DNA of 64,000 nucleotides from Pseudomonas sp. KBW05 (GTDB lineage: Bacteria; Pseudomonadota; Gammaproteobacteria; Pseudomonadales; Pseudomonadaceae), in contig NZ_QAJM01000001.1 in the NCBI RefSeq assembly GCF_003852405.1, forward strand, positions 102,454 through 166,453. Reading direction: 5' to 3'. The notes under the pieces were generated by a model that saw nothing but the letters and a program-made list of their open reading frames with translations, had not been told where the DNA came from and searched no databases. This document shows positions 23,888-32,677 of the stretch, piece after piece. The position numbers and the translations under genes were made by a program. Positions within the stretch are counted from its first letter, which is position 1. Every line of letters begins with the position of its first letter.

Positions 23888-24616
23888 TTACTTGGGCAAT
23901 GCGAGATATGCGGTTTGGCCGTGCTTGCGCTGGAAGTCGCGCTTCTGCTCGGAGGTCATTTCGGAGCGCTTGAATGCAGCCTGGCCGCCACCCCCGCCCG
24001 GGGCATGTGTCCCTGAAGCCCTAGGCCACAGGTGAGGTGCGCTTTCGCGCAGGGATTCCGCCCATTCGAGCGGGGTCAGAGGGGACTTGCCGTCTTTGCC
24101 ACGGACAATTTCTCCGTGCTCATCGACAGCTACCGCTTCACCCTCCTCGCTCAGAGAGAACACGCCCTTGGCGCGCAGGATGATGTCGTCGGTTGCTTCA
24201 GGGAGTGCACCAGCCTTCAGGGCTGCGCCGCGCACCGAGTCACCCAGGACTTTGCCCTGGAACTTGGCGGCGAAGGCTTCTGCCTTCTCGGCGCGGCCGG
24301 TGACGGCCTTCAGTTGCTTGTCGTAGTCACCGCGCAGGCGCTCGGTGCGGCGGGTGAAGACCTCGTCCACCTTGCCCTCGGTCAGCAGCTTGGTTTCTTC
24401 GTCTTGGCCGGCGCGGCTGAGCAAGCCCTTCACTGCATCGATGTCGATGCCTTCGAACTGGGTTTCAAACTGGGTCAGCTTGCCGGAGGTTTCCTTCAGC
24501 TTGCCCAGCAGCTCCGAGTTCTTGGTTTTGAGACCAGAAACAGATGCCTCAACGGCAGTCGCGATAGCGGCCTTGATTGCCGGATTTTCCAGGTCGATTT
24601 CGTTTTCTTCTGCCAC
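23888..24616 (-). CDS. Scaffolding protein
   Basis: 242 residues from a GTG at 24616, chosen because AGGGG lies about 9 nt upstream. The longer ATG reading from 24703 passes through a terminator. Acidic and helical (VSGLKTKNSELLGKLKETSG), then Lys-rich helices and a C-terminal Gly-rich then basic end (SEMTSEQKRDFQRKHGQTAY). This is typical of phage scaffolds (minor structural GP20-like). It guides capsid assembly and is then lost. Confidence 0.85.
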   Translation of the reverse strand: MAEENEIDLENPAIKAAIATAVEASVSGLKTKNSELLGKLKETSGKLTQFETQFEGIDIDAVKGLLSRAGQDEETKLLTEGKVDEVFTRRTERLRGDYDKQLKAVTGRAEKAEAFAAKFQGKVLGDSVRGAALKAGALPEATDDIILRAKGVFSLSEEGEAVAVDEHGEIVRGKDGKSPLTPLEWAESLRESAPHLWPRASGTHAPGGGGGQAAFKRSEMTSEQKRDFQRKHGQTAYLALPK

Positions 24617-24659
24617 GTTGATGCACCCCTTGGGTTTGGTCGGCCCGCTTTGCAGGCAT

Positions 24660-24688
24660 AAAAAAACCCCGGATAACCGGGGCTTTTG
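24660..24688 (-). terminator. Intrinsic terminator upstream of scaffold
   Basis: CCCCGG/CCGGGG stem and seven T on the minus strand, between the small gene at 24700 and the scaffold. The other strand also carries a short T-run. Structural genes downstream need readthrough. Confidence 0.65.
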
Positions 24689-24699
24689 GAATCGTGTGG

Positions 24700-25035
24700 T
24701 CACATACCTAAGTCGCGCTCCAATCGGTACGCTTTCCTTCGGTTATCATCTGGTAGTGCGTCTACATACAGAGCCGTGCCCAAAGGGCTTTTAGACGAGG
24801 CGATTTCGCCAACCAGCCAGTGCGTAGACAGGGCGCGATTGAGACTGTCCAAATAGGCTTGTGGATCATCCAAACGACCTTGGGCATGAACTTCGTCACA
24901 AATTTTTTTAAGTTCATTTCGTTGCGACGCCGAACAAGTATTATTTATTATCGCGACCGCCGCTGCCCTTAACAAATTTGATACTCGGACGATTTCCTGC
25001 GCGGTTAACTCGTTTCGCATTTGGTCTGAATCCAT
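24700..25035 (-). CDS. Hypothetical protein between head genes
   Basis: 111 residues. Helical; contains LTAQEIVRVSNLLRAAAVAI and a C-terminal YRLERDLGM. The SD is weak, and translation may depend on the upstream head morphogenesis gene, which ends 6 bp before. It is less GC-rich than its neighbours and is followed at once by a terminator, so it may be cargo. No domain recognised. Confidence 0.55.
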   Translation of the reverse strand: MDSDQMRNELTAQEIVRVSNLLRAAAVAIINNTCSASQRNELKKICDEVHAQGRLDDPQAYLDSLNRALSTHWLVGEIASSKSPLGTALYVDALPDDNRRKAYRLERDLGM

Positions 25036-25041
25036 CAGTGT

Positions 25042-26133
25042 CTACGTCTGCAATCCTGCCCTTTCAAACGCGAGCGGCTCAAGCACTTTCATCTGCTTTA
25101 GCGTCAGCGGCGCAAAGTTTCGATCAAGCTGCAGCTCGGCAAAGCGCTCCACAGTCAACCCACCCTCCCGGAAAAGCTTGGCCCGGACTGGGCCGATAGC
25201 AACGTCCTGGAACGAAGCTGGTTGCTGCTGGAGCCATTGGTAGTAATCCAGACTCGCACTTATCTGCTGGCCGCCATTGGCGCCAACCGACGCCCGGGTA
25301 GCGCCCTTGGCAAACATCTCACTGAGTTTAGTCAGCAGAATGAACGTAGTGCGGCAGTTCGGGTGAAACGGTGGCCGCGGCCCGGAATCGACTGGGAACC
25401 GGCGCTTGTCCATCGAGCGGCATTGCTGGCTGGTCTTGCTATCCAGCGTGGCAATCATCTGGATCTCTTGCACGATGTCCGTATTGGCCTTGGCCACCTC
25501 CATCCGCGCCTGGGCCGACACATGCTGAATCGCGGTGTGCACGATGGTGCTGGCGTTACGGTTTGTGGTCGCCAGGATGCCGTCTTTGTATCCGGCCGCC
25601 TTGGTACCGCGAATGTTGCGGATGATCTGGAAATTCGTCTGTCCTTCGAAGAAGCCTTGCCGGATCGTGCCGGTAACCCGCTCACGCTCTTCACCTGTCC
25701 AACCCTTGATAAAGGCCTTCAGCAGCTTCCCGCCGCCTGTGCCGCGCACACTCAACGGGTTTGTCAGGACAGCCGTGCGGATTGCGGCGGCCGTCGGCCC
25801 GACCACATCCAGCGATACACCTACCGGCGCCGACCGGGCAAGGCTGGTCGCCTCAAACTGCGCCTCATAGTTGGCGATATCCACCAAGTCGAGGTTCAGT
25901 TGCGCGCTGTAGCGGTCAAAGATGCCCAGCAGCAGGCTATCCACTTCCTTCAACAGTGCTTCCAGGCGCTTCGTGTTGTACTCGGTCAGGTCCGATTGAG
26001 TCAGTCGGTCACGGATCGAGCGGTCAATCTCCTTGAGGAAGGGAGCGAACTTGCCCACCTCCCCGGCCTTGAGCTTTTCGAGGAAAACCGCGTGCCGGAT
26101 GGTCGCGTCAAGGATTGCTTGGTTTGCCGCCAT
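25042..26133 (-). CDS. Head morphogenesis protein (SPP1 gp7/Mu F type)
   Basis: 363 residues from the ATG at 26133 (GAGGA SD). Helical first part, then the minor head protein signature: GTKAAGYKDGILATTNRNAS, HTAIQHVSAQARMEVAKAN, then LDSKTSQQCRSMDKRRFPVD and RPPFHPNCRTTF (conserved Cys-x...-HPNCR). It associates with the portal in the procapsid and may leave with the DNA. It overlaps the portal end by 26 bp. Confidence 0.9.
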   Translation of the reverse strand: MAANQAILDATIRHAVFLEKLKAGEVGKFAPFLKEIDRSIRDRLTQSDLTEYNTKRLEALLKEVDSLLLGIFDRYSAQLNLDLVDIANYEAQFEATSLARSAPVGVSLDVVGPTAAAIRTAVLTNPLSVRGTGGGKLLKAFIKGWTGEERERVTGTIRQGFFEGQTNFQIIRNIRGTKAAGYKDGILATTNRNASTIVHTAIQHVSAQARMEVAKANTDIVQEIQMIATLDSKTSQQCRSMDKRRFPVDSGPRPPFHPNCRTTFILLTKLSEMFAKGATRASVGANGGQQISASLDYYQWLQQQPASFQDVAIGPVRAKLFREGGLTVERFAELQLDRNFAPLTLKQMKVLEPLAFERAGLQT

Positions 26134-27526
26134 TCGTTTTGTCCTCATCGTCCAGGCCCAGGCCGTCACCCTGCTCTTCTAGCTCGCCGTCGATCTGCTG
26201 GTCAGTGCGCTCTGGCGCGATCAGGCCCAGTTTGCGCAGGTAAGCCCGCAGGTCAGCCTTGGCGAAGCCGCCGTTCTGCCACAAACCAACCAGGGCGGTG
26301 ATCATTTGCGGATCAGCCGTCAGCTCGACGAACTCCTGATTGACCTGGTAGGCAACCTTCTTGTCGGCAATGCCCATATAGGTGCAGCACCACATAATGG
26401 CCCGCGTATAGGCTTCGCTGACATTGGCGACACAGCCGGCAAGGACAGATGTCGATGCCGACTGATCACCGCGGGACTCGGTGGCGGTCTTGGCCGCAAG
26501 TGAAGCCACCACCATCCGGGCGCCCAGCTCGATCATCATCTGGTTCTTGTCGGCCATGGCCTCCTTGACCAGCGTGTTCGGTGCCGGCTGCGCGTAACCG
26601 AAGGCACCACCAGCAGGCAAAAGCATCGGCGCGCGCGAACCGACATAAACCCCCTTCGCCTCTAGTAGCTTCACCCACTGCTCGGTCAGGCCGGAAATCC
26701 ATGGTTGGGCCTGGCCGCACCAGAAGACGCTGTCTTCATAGTCGGCACTGTTCCGATAGTGGCCCAGGTTGATCATTGCTATGTCGTAGAGCGGCGACTC
26801 ATCGATGCTCGGATCGTTGTTCTGCGCGCCGACGAAGGTGAATGGGATTTCCTTGAGACGCCCGGTGACGCCTTCCGGCCTGAACTCTTCGATGATCGCC
26901 AGCGGCCCGCCACCTTTCGGACCGGACCGACGCCAGACGCGGCAAACAAAGCCGTCGTCCTCCAGCGCCAGTTCCCGGTACTGCTCAGCTGTCTTGTAGC
27001 CAAACCCGTCCGGTATCTCCGGCGACTCCCGCAGCACCACTAGAGTCAGCACGCTATGACCATTCACCATTCCGGTGCGCCAGTTGATAATGTCTTCAGC
27101 GCAGTAGGACAGGATCACCGAGTGCCCGCCGATGCCGTCGTCCTGGTGATAGTCGACGTAAAGACCGTGGCGACCAGCTTCAAGCACCTTTTCAAGCGTG
27201 CCCTGGGAGTGTTGATAAATGCTCACGCCGGAGCCGTTAGCGTTGTCTTGCAAGTACTCCAGCTTCTTCGGTACAGAGAGGGTCGGATCTTTGTGAAAGG
27301 CCAGACCCAGCAGCCCGTTACGGGTGTGCCCGGTTGCGTTCTTGAAAACTGCACGCTCTCGGTAAGCCCGGTTTCGGTCTTCGTTCTCCGGCGACTTGTC
27401 GTGTGCGTTGATGTACGGCAGCCGATCGACAACCCGGTGCTGGCCCGCACAAACGTCGCGAACGGTCGCCCAGCGATCCAGCACTGACGTGTATTCCGCT
27501 CGCTTGAAGGAGACGTCGTTGCTCAT
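26108..27526 (-). CDS. Portal protein (DUF4055 type)
   Basis: 472 residues. SVLDRWATVRDVCAGQHRVV, AGRHGLYVDYHQDDGIGGHS and VIGVGxRAPMLLPAGGAF-type sequence (YVGSRAPMLLPAGGAFGY) fit the DUF4055 portal family. Forms the dodecameric vertex through which DNA is packed. Its start overlaps the large terminase stop (ATGA). Confidence 0.88.
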   Translation of the reverse strand: MSNDVSFKRAEYTSVLDRWATVRDVCAGQHRVVDRLPYINAHDKSPENEDRNRAYRERAVFKNATGHTRNGLLGLAFHKDPTLSVPKKLEYLQDNANGSGVSIYQHSQGTLEKVLEAGRHGLYVDYHQDDGIGGHSVILSYCAEDIINWRTGMVNGHSVLTLVVLRESPEIPDGFGYKTAEQYRELALEDDGFVCRVWRRSGPKGGGPLAIIEEFRPEGVTGRLKEIPFTFVGAQNNDPSIDESPLYDIAMINLGHYRNSADYEDSVFWCGQAQPWISGLTEQWVKLLEAKGVYVGSRAPMLLPAGGAFGYAQPAPNTLVKEAMADKNQMMIELGARMVVASLAAKTATESRGDQSASTSVLAGCVANVSEAYTRAIMWCCTYMGIADKKVAYQVNQEFVELTADPQMITALVGLWQNGGFAKADLRAYLRKLGLIAPERTDQQIDGELEEQGDGLGLDDEDKTNGGKPSNP

Positions 27527-29010
27527 CGGGCGTATCCCATTTTGATAGAGGTAGCCGGCTTCCTGGCACTCTTCGCCACCGCGAAGTACCGGAATCCATC
27601 AGACCCGTGTGAGGTCCAGTCATGAAGTGGTTTGTCTTTCCAGCAGCCGCGTTTGTCATCCCACTCTTTTCGGTAGTTTTCGATGCAGTTGATCCCCTGT
27701 TCGCACTTCGCCTCATCGAACACACAGAGCGGAAGAACCTCCCGCGCCGCTTCGATGCCGTCGCTGATGCCAATTTTCGGGACTACGTCGAACGTCATGC
27801 TGTAAATCTGCCCATCGATCTCGTAGCCCTCTTGGGCCAACTCCCGGCGAGTCTTGGCATCACTGCCGAACTCCCGGTTATCAATGTCGTGCGGCCCCCA
27901 GTGCTCAGAGTACGTGTAACCCTTGTCCTTGAGCACCTTCATGTAATGGCGCAGGCCTTCGCCGCTGTTCTCGTAGTAATCGATGACGTGAAACTCTTCA
28001 CCGACCTGACGCACGAACCAGATGGCCGTGGAGTCGCCGACGCCGATGTCCCAGAAGGTCATCACCGGCAGGTGGCTGTTGTTCGGTATCACGCCGATGC
28101 GCTGTTGCGCGTAGAGCTTGGTCAACTGCTGGGCGTAGTAGGCGCCCTCGACCGACTGCTGGAAGGCCTCGACCGGGATCGAAGGGTATTCCCGCTTCAT
28201 GTCGTCGCCGAGCGTCTTCTCCTTGGCCGCGTACCAAGCGCGCTGGCCGTCATTGGTGACGATGCCGTGCTTGGCGTGCAGTTCGTTGAAGTAGTCAGTC
28301 AGGCGCTGCGGGATGACCACGTCGGTCGGTTCAAGCCAATAGGCCTTGTTCTTCCACCAGGAGAAGAAGAAAAACTTCCAATCCAGCAGGCCCAGGGGCA
28401 CACCAGCCAGTTGCTGGCGTTCCGCGCTCTGCGAGTAATCGAAGAAGTAGCCCGCCCTGCCCTCCGCCGTCGACTCAATCGTGACGAAGCAATCGGTGGC
28501 GACAGCCTCGAAGGCGCCGGTGACGATCTCTCGGGCCTTGTGGGGAAACTTGGCACAGATCTTCCCGAACTCGGATACGTGCAGATACCGTAGAGTCCCG
28601 CCCCGGAAGGATGTGGACACGTAGAGCGATCCGCCCTTGCTGAACACAAGCTCACCAGCAGCATCGTTAGAAGCAGGATTGGCGGCGCGTATCTCAGGAG
28701 GCAGGTTGTCATAGGCATATTTGACCTTCTCCCGGAACAGCCGCTTGGCGTCGTTGAGGGTGTGAGCGATCAGGGCGCACTTGGCCGACTCGAACAGCGC
28801 CGCATCCAGCTGGATGATGCAGCACTCGGTGGTGAAGCCGAGCTGCCGGGCCTTCAAGATGATATTGCGGGTGTGCATCCCTTCGAAGTATTCGATCTGC
28901 TCGTCCGTCATCCGGAAGCGGACTTTCTTGCCCTGCTTGTCCGTGATGAAGTAGAGGTTGTTCAGTCGCCAGTACTTGTCCCGGAGCAGCTTCAAGTGCT
29001 CGGGCTTCAT
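27523..29010 (-). CDS. Terminase large subunit
   Basis: 495 residues. The ATPase part has a Walker A-like LKARQLGFTTECCI and Walker B LRYLHVSEFGKIC. The nuclease part starts at MTFWDIGVGDSTAIW with the first acidic residue and continues through HYMKVLKDKGYTYSEHWGPH. It pumps and cuts the concatemer at the portal. Directly follows the small subunit and leads the packaging/head operon. The packaging mode (cos or headful) cannot be told. Confidence 0.93.
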   Translation of the reverse strand: MKPEHLKLLRDKYWRLNNLYFITDKQGKKVRFRMTDEQIEYFEGMHTRNIILKARQLGFTTECCIIQLDAALFESAKCALIAHTLNDAKRLFREKVKYAYDNLPPEIRAANPASNDAAGELVFSKGGSLYVSTSFRGGTLRYLHVSEFGKICAKFPHKAREIVTGAFEAVATDCFVTIESTAEGRAGYFFDYSQSAERQQLAGVPLGLLDWKFFFFSWWKNKAYWLEPTDVVIPQRLTDYFNELHAKHGIVTNDGQRAWYAAKEKTLGDDMKREYPSIPVEAFQQSVEGAYYAQQLTKLYAQQRIGVIPNNSHLPVMTFWDIGVGDSTAIWFVRQVGEEFHVIDYYENSGEGLRHYMKVLKDKGYTYSEHWGPHDIDNREFGSDAKTRRELAQEGYEIDGQIYSMTFDVVPKIGISDGIEAAREVLPLCVFDEAKCEQGINCIENYRKEWDDKRGCWKDKPLHDWTSHGSDGFRYFAVAKSARKPATSIKMGYAR

Positions 29011-29011
29011 G

Positions 29012-29620
29012 TCAGGCTTCCTTCGATAGATCGTCCATCAGTTTCGAGAGCGCGTCGGCGTCGCTGTTGCCGGCTTTGGTGTCGAGGTCGTAGGCCTGGC
29101 GCTCCAGGGCAACCAGCGTCTTCAGGGTTTCGGCCAGTTCCTTCATGGTCTTGGTTCGGCCCGGCAGGCTGATCACCTTGCCATACAGGTCATTGCGCTT
29201 ATCGAAGCCGTTGTCGTCCGGGTCGCGCATCAGCTCGCCCAGCTCCTCGAACAACTCTCGGTTGTCGGTCAGGCCTTCCAGCTCATCCAGCAGCTTGTTG
29301 GTGAGTCGCCGGCTGCGAGAGATGTCTCCTCGGTGAGCCATGCGGATGTTCGCAATGACCTCGGCGTTGACCTCAATGATCTCTCTTTCGGTATCCGCCT
29401 GTTTGGTGGATACCTCAGTGGATACCGTGCGTTTGGATACCAGTGCATCGGCCTTGGCCTGGATCTTTGCCTTGAGGTCGCGCTCCCATCCATCACGCTT
29501 TGCGCGCTTGTTGATTGCGCCGTGGGTGATGCCCTGGGTTGAGGCGATCTCTCGGATGGATAGCAGCCCGGCCCGGTAGGCGCGCTCGATTGCCTCCCAG
29601 TCGGGATGCTTTATAGTCAT
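29012..29620 (-). CDS. Terminase small subunit
   Basis: 202 residues. An N-terminal helix-turn-helix (YRAGLLSIREIASTQGITHG, AINKRAKRDGW) recognises the packaging site. A helical oligomerisation region follows (RRLTNKLLDELEGLTDNREL). It precedes the large subunit by 1 bp. Confidence 0.88.
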   Translation of the reverse strand: MTIKHPDWEAIERAYRAGLLSIREIASTQGITHGAINKRAKRDGWERDLKAKIQAKADALVSKRTVSTEVSTKQADTEREIIEVNAEVIANIRMAHRGDISRSRRLTNKLLDELEGLTDNRELFEELGELMRDPDDNGFDKRNDLYGKVISLPGRTKTMKELAETLKTLVALERQAYDLDTKAGNSDADALSKLMDDLSKEA

Positions 29621-29687
29621 ATCTATTCCAAGTTAATTTCGAGCAAGTCGGCCCTATTTATGTATAACGAACCCTGTGGAGAGCTTT

Positions 29688-30020
29688 ATGGAAAAGGCAA
29701 CTGAAGACGAACTGCTCAACTCGGCGCGAGATTACGTAGCAGCCAATATGTACCTCGGTAGAAAAGGTGAAAAGCGGGAATCAGTAAAAGCCCATGCAAA
29801 AGAGAGGCTGACCCAATCTTCTGAGCTGCTTCAGCAGAATGGCTTTTTGCCGCATCTGCGCAGTAACGTTCCGCCCGGAGCTGATCCGTCAAACTACCTT
29901 GCATCGCTTGGCGGCGTTCAGGACGTATTAATTCCGCATGGCAAAGACAACAAAGCCATAAGGGTGAACGGGAATTCAGCTTGGGAGATTTGCAGAAAGC
30001 TTTACTTGGGGAGTTTGTAG
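29688..30020 (+). CDS. Small moron protein opposite the terminase
   Basis: 110 residues from the ATG at 29688 with GGAG 6 nt upstream; a GTG at 29676 is the alternative. Helical, charged start (MEKATEDELLNSARDYVAAN), then a compact end with ASLGGVQDVLIPHG. Encoded against the late genes between the terminase and the holin-like genes, thus probably expressed separately. No known domain. The 117 bp to the next gene shows nothing definite. Confidence 0.6.
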   Translation: MEKATEDELLNSARDYVAANMYLGRKGEKRESVKAHAKERLTQSSELLQQNGFLPHLRSNVPPGADPSNYLASLGGVQDVLIPHGKDNKAIRVNGNSAWEICRKLYLGSL

Positions 30021-30137
30021 CCTCTCAAGGTTTTGTTGACTTCCAGACTCATCGGAATCGCGCGGCCTAGGCGGGTGACATTGCTCACCTTCAAAAGCTC
30101 GCGCCACGATTTGACAAGCTCGAAAACGTGGCGCGCC

Positions 30138-30482
30138 TCACTCGGCTCGACGCTCTAAACCGCTTAGTTCCTTGTCACAGTGCAGGCAGTGCTCGCAGTT
30201 CAGCGTCCGGCAAAGCCACACCTTCACCCGCTGCCAGTAAGTGACCATGAAGATGTGGCGAGCACCGGCCAGGGCCAAGGCGACATGCAACGTCAGCCCG
30301 GCAGTGGTCGGTCCGAAGAAGATGCTCTGGCTGCGTACCATCACAACGAAACCGGTGATGGCGATCGTCGAGTAGATCAGCTTCCCGAGGATGCCGTCCC
30401 TCACCTTCCCGCTCAGTACGCACCAAGCTGCCCACAGCGCGATAAGGCCGCAGGCGATGGAGTTGATCAGTTCAAGATTCAT
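30138..30482 (-). CDS. Holin-like small membrane protein with CxxC tail
   Basis: 114 residues from the ATG at 30482 (GGAGG SD). Three predicted membrane segments (about 5-23, 34-52, 60-80: GLIALWAAWCVLSG, STIAITGFVVMV, AGLTLHVALALAG). A charged C-terminus with NCEHCLHCDKEL follows. It is coupled to the preceding holin-like gene, so the two could form a holin/antiholin pair. The Cys pairs at the end could bind metal. Confidence 0.65.
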   Translation of the reverse strand: MNLELINSIACGLIALWAAWCVLSGKVRDGILGKLIYSTIAITGFVVMVRSQSIFFGPTTAGLTLHVALALAGARHIFMVTYWQRVKVWLCRTLNCEHCLHCDKELSGLERRAE

Positions 30483-30814
30483 GGGTTGCCTCCCCCGAAC
30501 CGCTGGCGGATGAGCGCCCAAAGGTCAGCGGATTTGATGGCTCGATTGATTGCCGCCAGAAGCGAGCCACCGAAGGCTCCCAGTAGGAAGCCGATGCCAG
30601 CGACGATCTTCGGCTCGGTCACGCCCAGGTAGCTGCTGACCATGCTCGTCAGGTAGATCGAGCAGGCCACACCGGTGATTAGGAAGATCACCCAGGCTCG
30701 CCAGTCGCCCAGGTCGTCCTTGTGCCACCAGCTGGCGATCACCGCCCCAACGAGGCCCGCAATCAGCAATTCGAACCTGTCGATCTTGTCGAGCAGGCGC
30801 TGCAAATACTCCAT
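30479..30814 (-). CDS. Putative holin
   Basis: 111 residues from the ATG at 30814 (GGAG SD). Three membrane segments: LLIAGLVGAVIASWW, AWVIFLITGVACSIYLT and VAGIGFLLGAFGGSLLAA, then a basic tail. Size and layout fit lambda-family holins that form inner-membrane holes. No endolysin gene is next to it; that gene may lie left of the window after the tail fibre genes. Confidence 0.72.
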   Translation of the reverse strand: MEYLQRLLDKIDRFELLIAGLVGAVIASWWHKDDLGDWRAWVIFLITGVACSIYLTSMVSSYLGVTEPKIVAGIGFLLGAFGGSLLAAINRAIKSADLWALIRQRFGGGNP

Positions 30815-30902
30815 GCGCTCGACTCCGTGGGGCATGTTTGAAATAAGTCAGCCCCAGCAGCACTCCCAGCTCGGAGCAATGGGTGTGGTGGGGCCGAAAA
30901 CG

Positions 30903-31040
30903 AAAAGGCCCCGATCAATGTCGAGGCCCTGAATAGGTGTGCGCGTCTTTCCGCGCTGTCTGCCGACGCCACCCTGGAAGTCAGGTTTGAACAGGGCGCA
31001 CGGGCTGCCGGTATTTTTCCGTAGCGCTGCACTACCGGCT
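30903..31040 (-). ncRNA. Structured RNA candidate with terminator (C4/ASH-like)
   Basis: On the minus strand: a GCCGGTA/TACCGGC hairpin (31040-31008), then GTGCGC pairing with GCGCAC around an inner CCCTG/CAGGG hairpin, then an intrinsic terminator GGCCTCGA/TCGGGGCC plus TTTT (30928-30903). The core GTTCAAACCTG...TCC...GGCGTCGGC resembles sequence underlying the phage 'ASH' ORFs, which I associate with C4-type antisense RNAs of prophages. Assignment is from memory of the pattern. It lies between the holin gene and the gene at 31152. Confidence 0.45.
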
Positions 31041-31101
31041 TATCAGCGTTCAGGCATCCCCCGAAGGGCGACCCTGGCTGTGTCGAGCCTGAATCAGAAA
31101 T

Positions 31102-31128
31102 GAAAAAGCCCAGCGCGACGGCTGGGCT
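31102..31128 (-). terminator. Intrinsic terminator after the beta-propeller gene
   Basis: AGCCCAGC/GCTGGGCT stem with five T on the minus strand, 24 bp after the stop of the gene at 31152. Confidence 0.75.
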
Positions 31129-31151
31129 CTGTTACGCAGGGTGGTAGAAGA

Positions 31152-32114
31152 TCATGGAGTCCAGTAAGCAATCTTACCGCCTGCACCAACAGCTACAAAA
31201 TTGCCGTTGCCGTATGCGACGCTCCGGATATCGGTTCCTGCGAAAGTGTTGGTTTGCTGAACCCAGCCAATCCCATCCTCGGAAACGGCTGTCTTGCCGC
31301 CGTCGCCGACAGCTACATACTTGCCATTACCGTAAGCAATGTCGCGGATGATGCTTCCACCGAAACTGGTATCTCCAACGGCAGTCCAGCTAAGCCCATC
31401 GGATGAATATGCCATCTTGCCATCCGCACCAACGATAAACATTTTCCCGTTGCATAGCTTCATGGAAAGGATGGTGCTAGTGCCGAAGGTGCTGGGCCTG
31501 GCCGCGAATGATTGGGGATTACCCGTCGCCATCTTCACAGCGCTAAGCAGCTTCCCATTCGATCCCGCAACCAACACAAAAACGCCAATGACGTTGACGC
31601 AGTACACAGTCTCGTCAGAAGTGAAGGTCGTAGTGCGCTCCACCTGGCCTGACCAATCGCCATAACGGGAAAAGACTTTACCGTTAGACCCAACCAGTAT
31701 CCAGGTCGCGTCGCTGCCGGAAATTGGCTGATAATACACAATGCCTTGCAAATCTCCGGACACGCGAACAGTTGCCGTAATGTTTGTCCAAGCCCTTTCA
31801 GGGCGTGCTGTGCTGCCGTAGACCACATTGCCGGATTGAGAAAGGGCTTGAAGCTGTGTCCCAAGACCGTTCCAGTACAGATCGTTGAGGACCTTTCCGC
31901 TATCAGAGGTGACGACGTCCTTAAGCTTGGTCCACGCTGTACCAGTCGCGCCTCCGCTGACAAGCTGAGTGGTTGTGGGAAGACCGTTGCCACCAGCCGC
32001 ATAAAACTTGCCGTCCCCAAAAACCACGCGCCTAAGCATGCCGGTGTTATCCACCGGTTGCACTTGGGTCCAAAGATCTTGCAAGGTTTGAGACGCCGAA
32101 TTTGCGTTTTCCAT
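31152..32114 (-). CDS. Beta-propeller-like repeat protein
   Basis: 320 residues built of about six repeats of the form AYGNGKYVAVGDGGKTAVSE then DGIGWVQQT, a BNR/Kelch-like propeller pattern (others: CNGKMFIVGADGKMAYSSDG and GNGNFVAVGAGGKIAYW). The SD is CGGAG. It follows the Com-like gene by 11 nt and ends at a terminator, so the two may form one unit. Such repeats occur in phage receptor-binding and cell-surface proteins, yet this copy is far from the tail genes. No signal peptide. Confidence 0.75.
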   Translation of the reverse strand: MENANSASQTLQDLWTQVQPVDNTGMLRRVVFGDGKFYAAGGNGLPTTTQLVSGGATGTAWTKLKDVVTSDSGKVLNDLYWNGLGTQLQALSQSGNVVYGSTARPERAWTNITATVRVSGDLQGIVYYQPISGSDATWILVGSNGKVFSRYGDWSGQVERTTTFTSDETVYCVNVIGVFVLVAGSNGKLLSAVKMATGNPQSFAARPSTFGTSTILSMKLCNGKMFIVGADGKMAYSSDGLSWTAVGDTSFGGSIIRDIAYGNGKYVAVGDGGKTAVSEDGIGWVQQTNTFAGTDIRSVAYGNGNFVAVGAGGKIAYWTP

Positions 32115-32125
32115 TTTAAACTCCG

Positions 32126-32317
32126 TTACTTAGCTGATTTAAGTTCAGGCCTCTGTATTGGGCGTATGGCGCTCATGGGCGATTGCTCGAGGCTCGTGGC
32201 CTTCACATGATTCAACGTCCCACATCGGGAACACTTGATCTGGAGCTCTGTAAACCCACCCGTGCGGGCGAGAAGTCTTTTGCAGTTACCGCATCTGAAT
32301 TCTTTCAAAATCCGCAA
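32126..32317 (-). CDS. Com-like zinc finger regulator
   Basis: About 63 residues from a TTG at 32317 (AAGGA just upstream); a TTG at 32308 is also possible. A longer ATG reading from 32434 would cross a terminator. The motif RCGNCKRLLARTGGF then IKCSRCGTLNHVKA has the two CxxC pairs of the Com family. Mu Com is a zinc-binding protein that opens the mom mRNA for translation. The gene directly downstream here is the propeller protein, not a Mom homologue, so that may be its target. Confidence 0.75.
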   Translation of the reverse strand: MRILKEFRCGNCKRLLARTGGFTELQIKCSRCGTLNHVKATSLEQSPMSAIRPIQRPELKSAK

Positions 32318-32350
32318 ATTCCTTTTGCTAAATCGCCCTTTATTTGGGCA

Positions 32351-32380
32351 ATAAAAAACCCGACTCACTGGCCGGGTTTT
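32351..32380 (-). terminator. Intrinsic terminator upstream of com-like gene
   Basis: AACCCG/CGGGTT stem followed by TTTTTTATTGCCC on the minus strand; the plus strand also has five T, so it may work both ways. Shares the TTTTTTATTGCC block with the sites before J and the tail fibre gene. Confidence 0.65.
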
Positions 32381-32677
32381 TGGTATCAATCTCGATACGC
32401 GCAAGATCGACATGATGGGTAAATAGTCTCTCACTTTCTCACTCGAAGCAACAACTGTTTGCCGTCATATGCCTTTTGGGTTGCCACTGACAGTTGAACC
32501 CACGTTTTTCGAGTAGTGAATGCGGACAGCCTTGGGAAACCATTCGTACCCGCACGAACTCACCCTCACCACCAACCCCACACCGCGTAAAGCTATGAAC
32601 GTCATAGACAAATGCAGTCGTAGCGGTGCGGAGCATCTGATACCTTCTTAAAATAGACGTTCCAAGCGAGGGTTATC

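Noticed and set aside
22865-24016. 383-codon open frame antisense to capsid and scaffold
   Set aside because: Shadow frame across two structural genes.
30138-30814. Complete lysis cassette with endolysin
   Set aside because: Only holin-like membrane proteins are visible; no lysozyme, amidase or Rz pattern was found in this window.
30763-31032. 89-codon ORF resembling phage ASH proteins
   Set aside because: It overlaps a hairpin-rich region with a terminator and the holin start, so it is better explained as non-coding RNA.
32318-32434. N-terminal extension of the Com-like ORF to an ATG at 32434
   Set aside because: It would translate through an intrinsic terminator, and the Com family starts close to the first CxxC.
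32439-32636. 65-codon minus-strand ORF between the Com-like and EAL genes
   Set aside because: No SD and no features; the 243-bp gap is taken as promoter/leader sequence.
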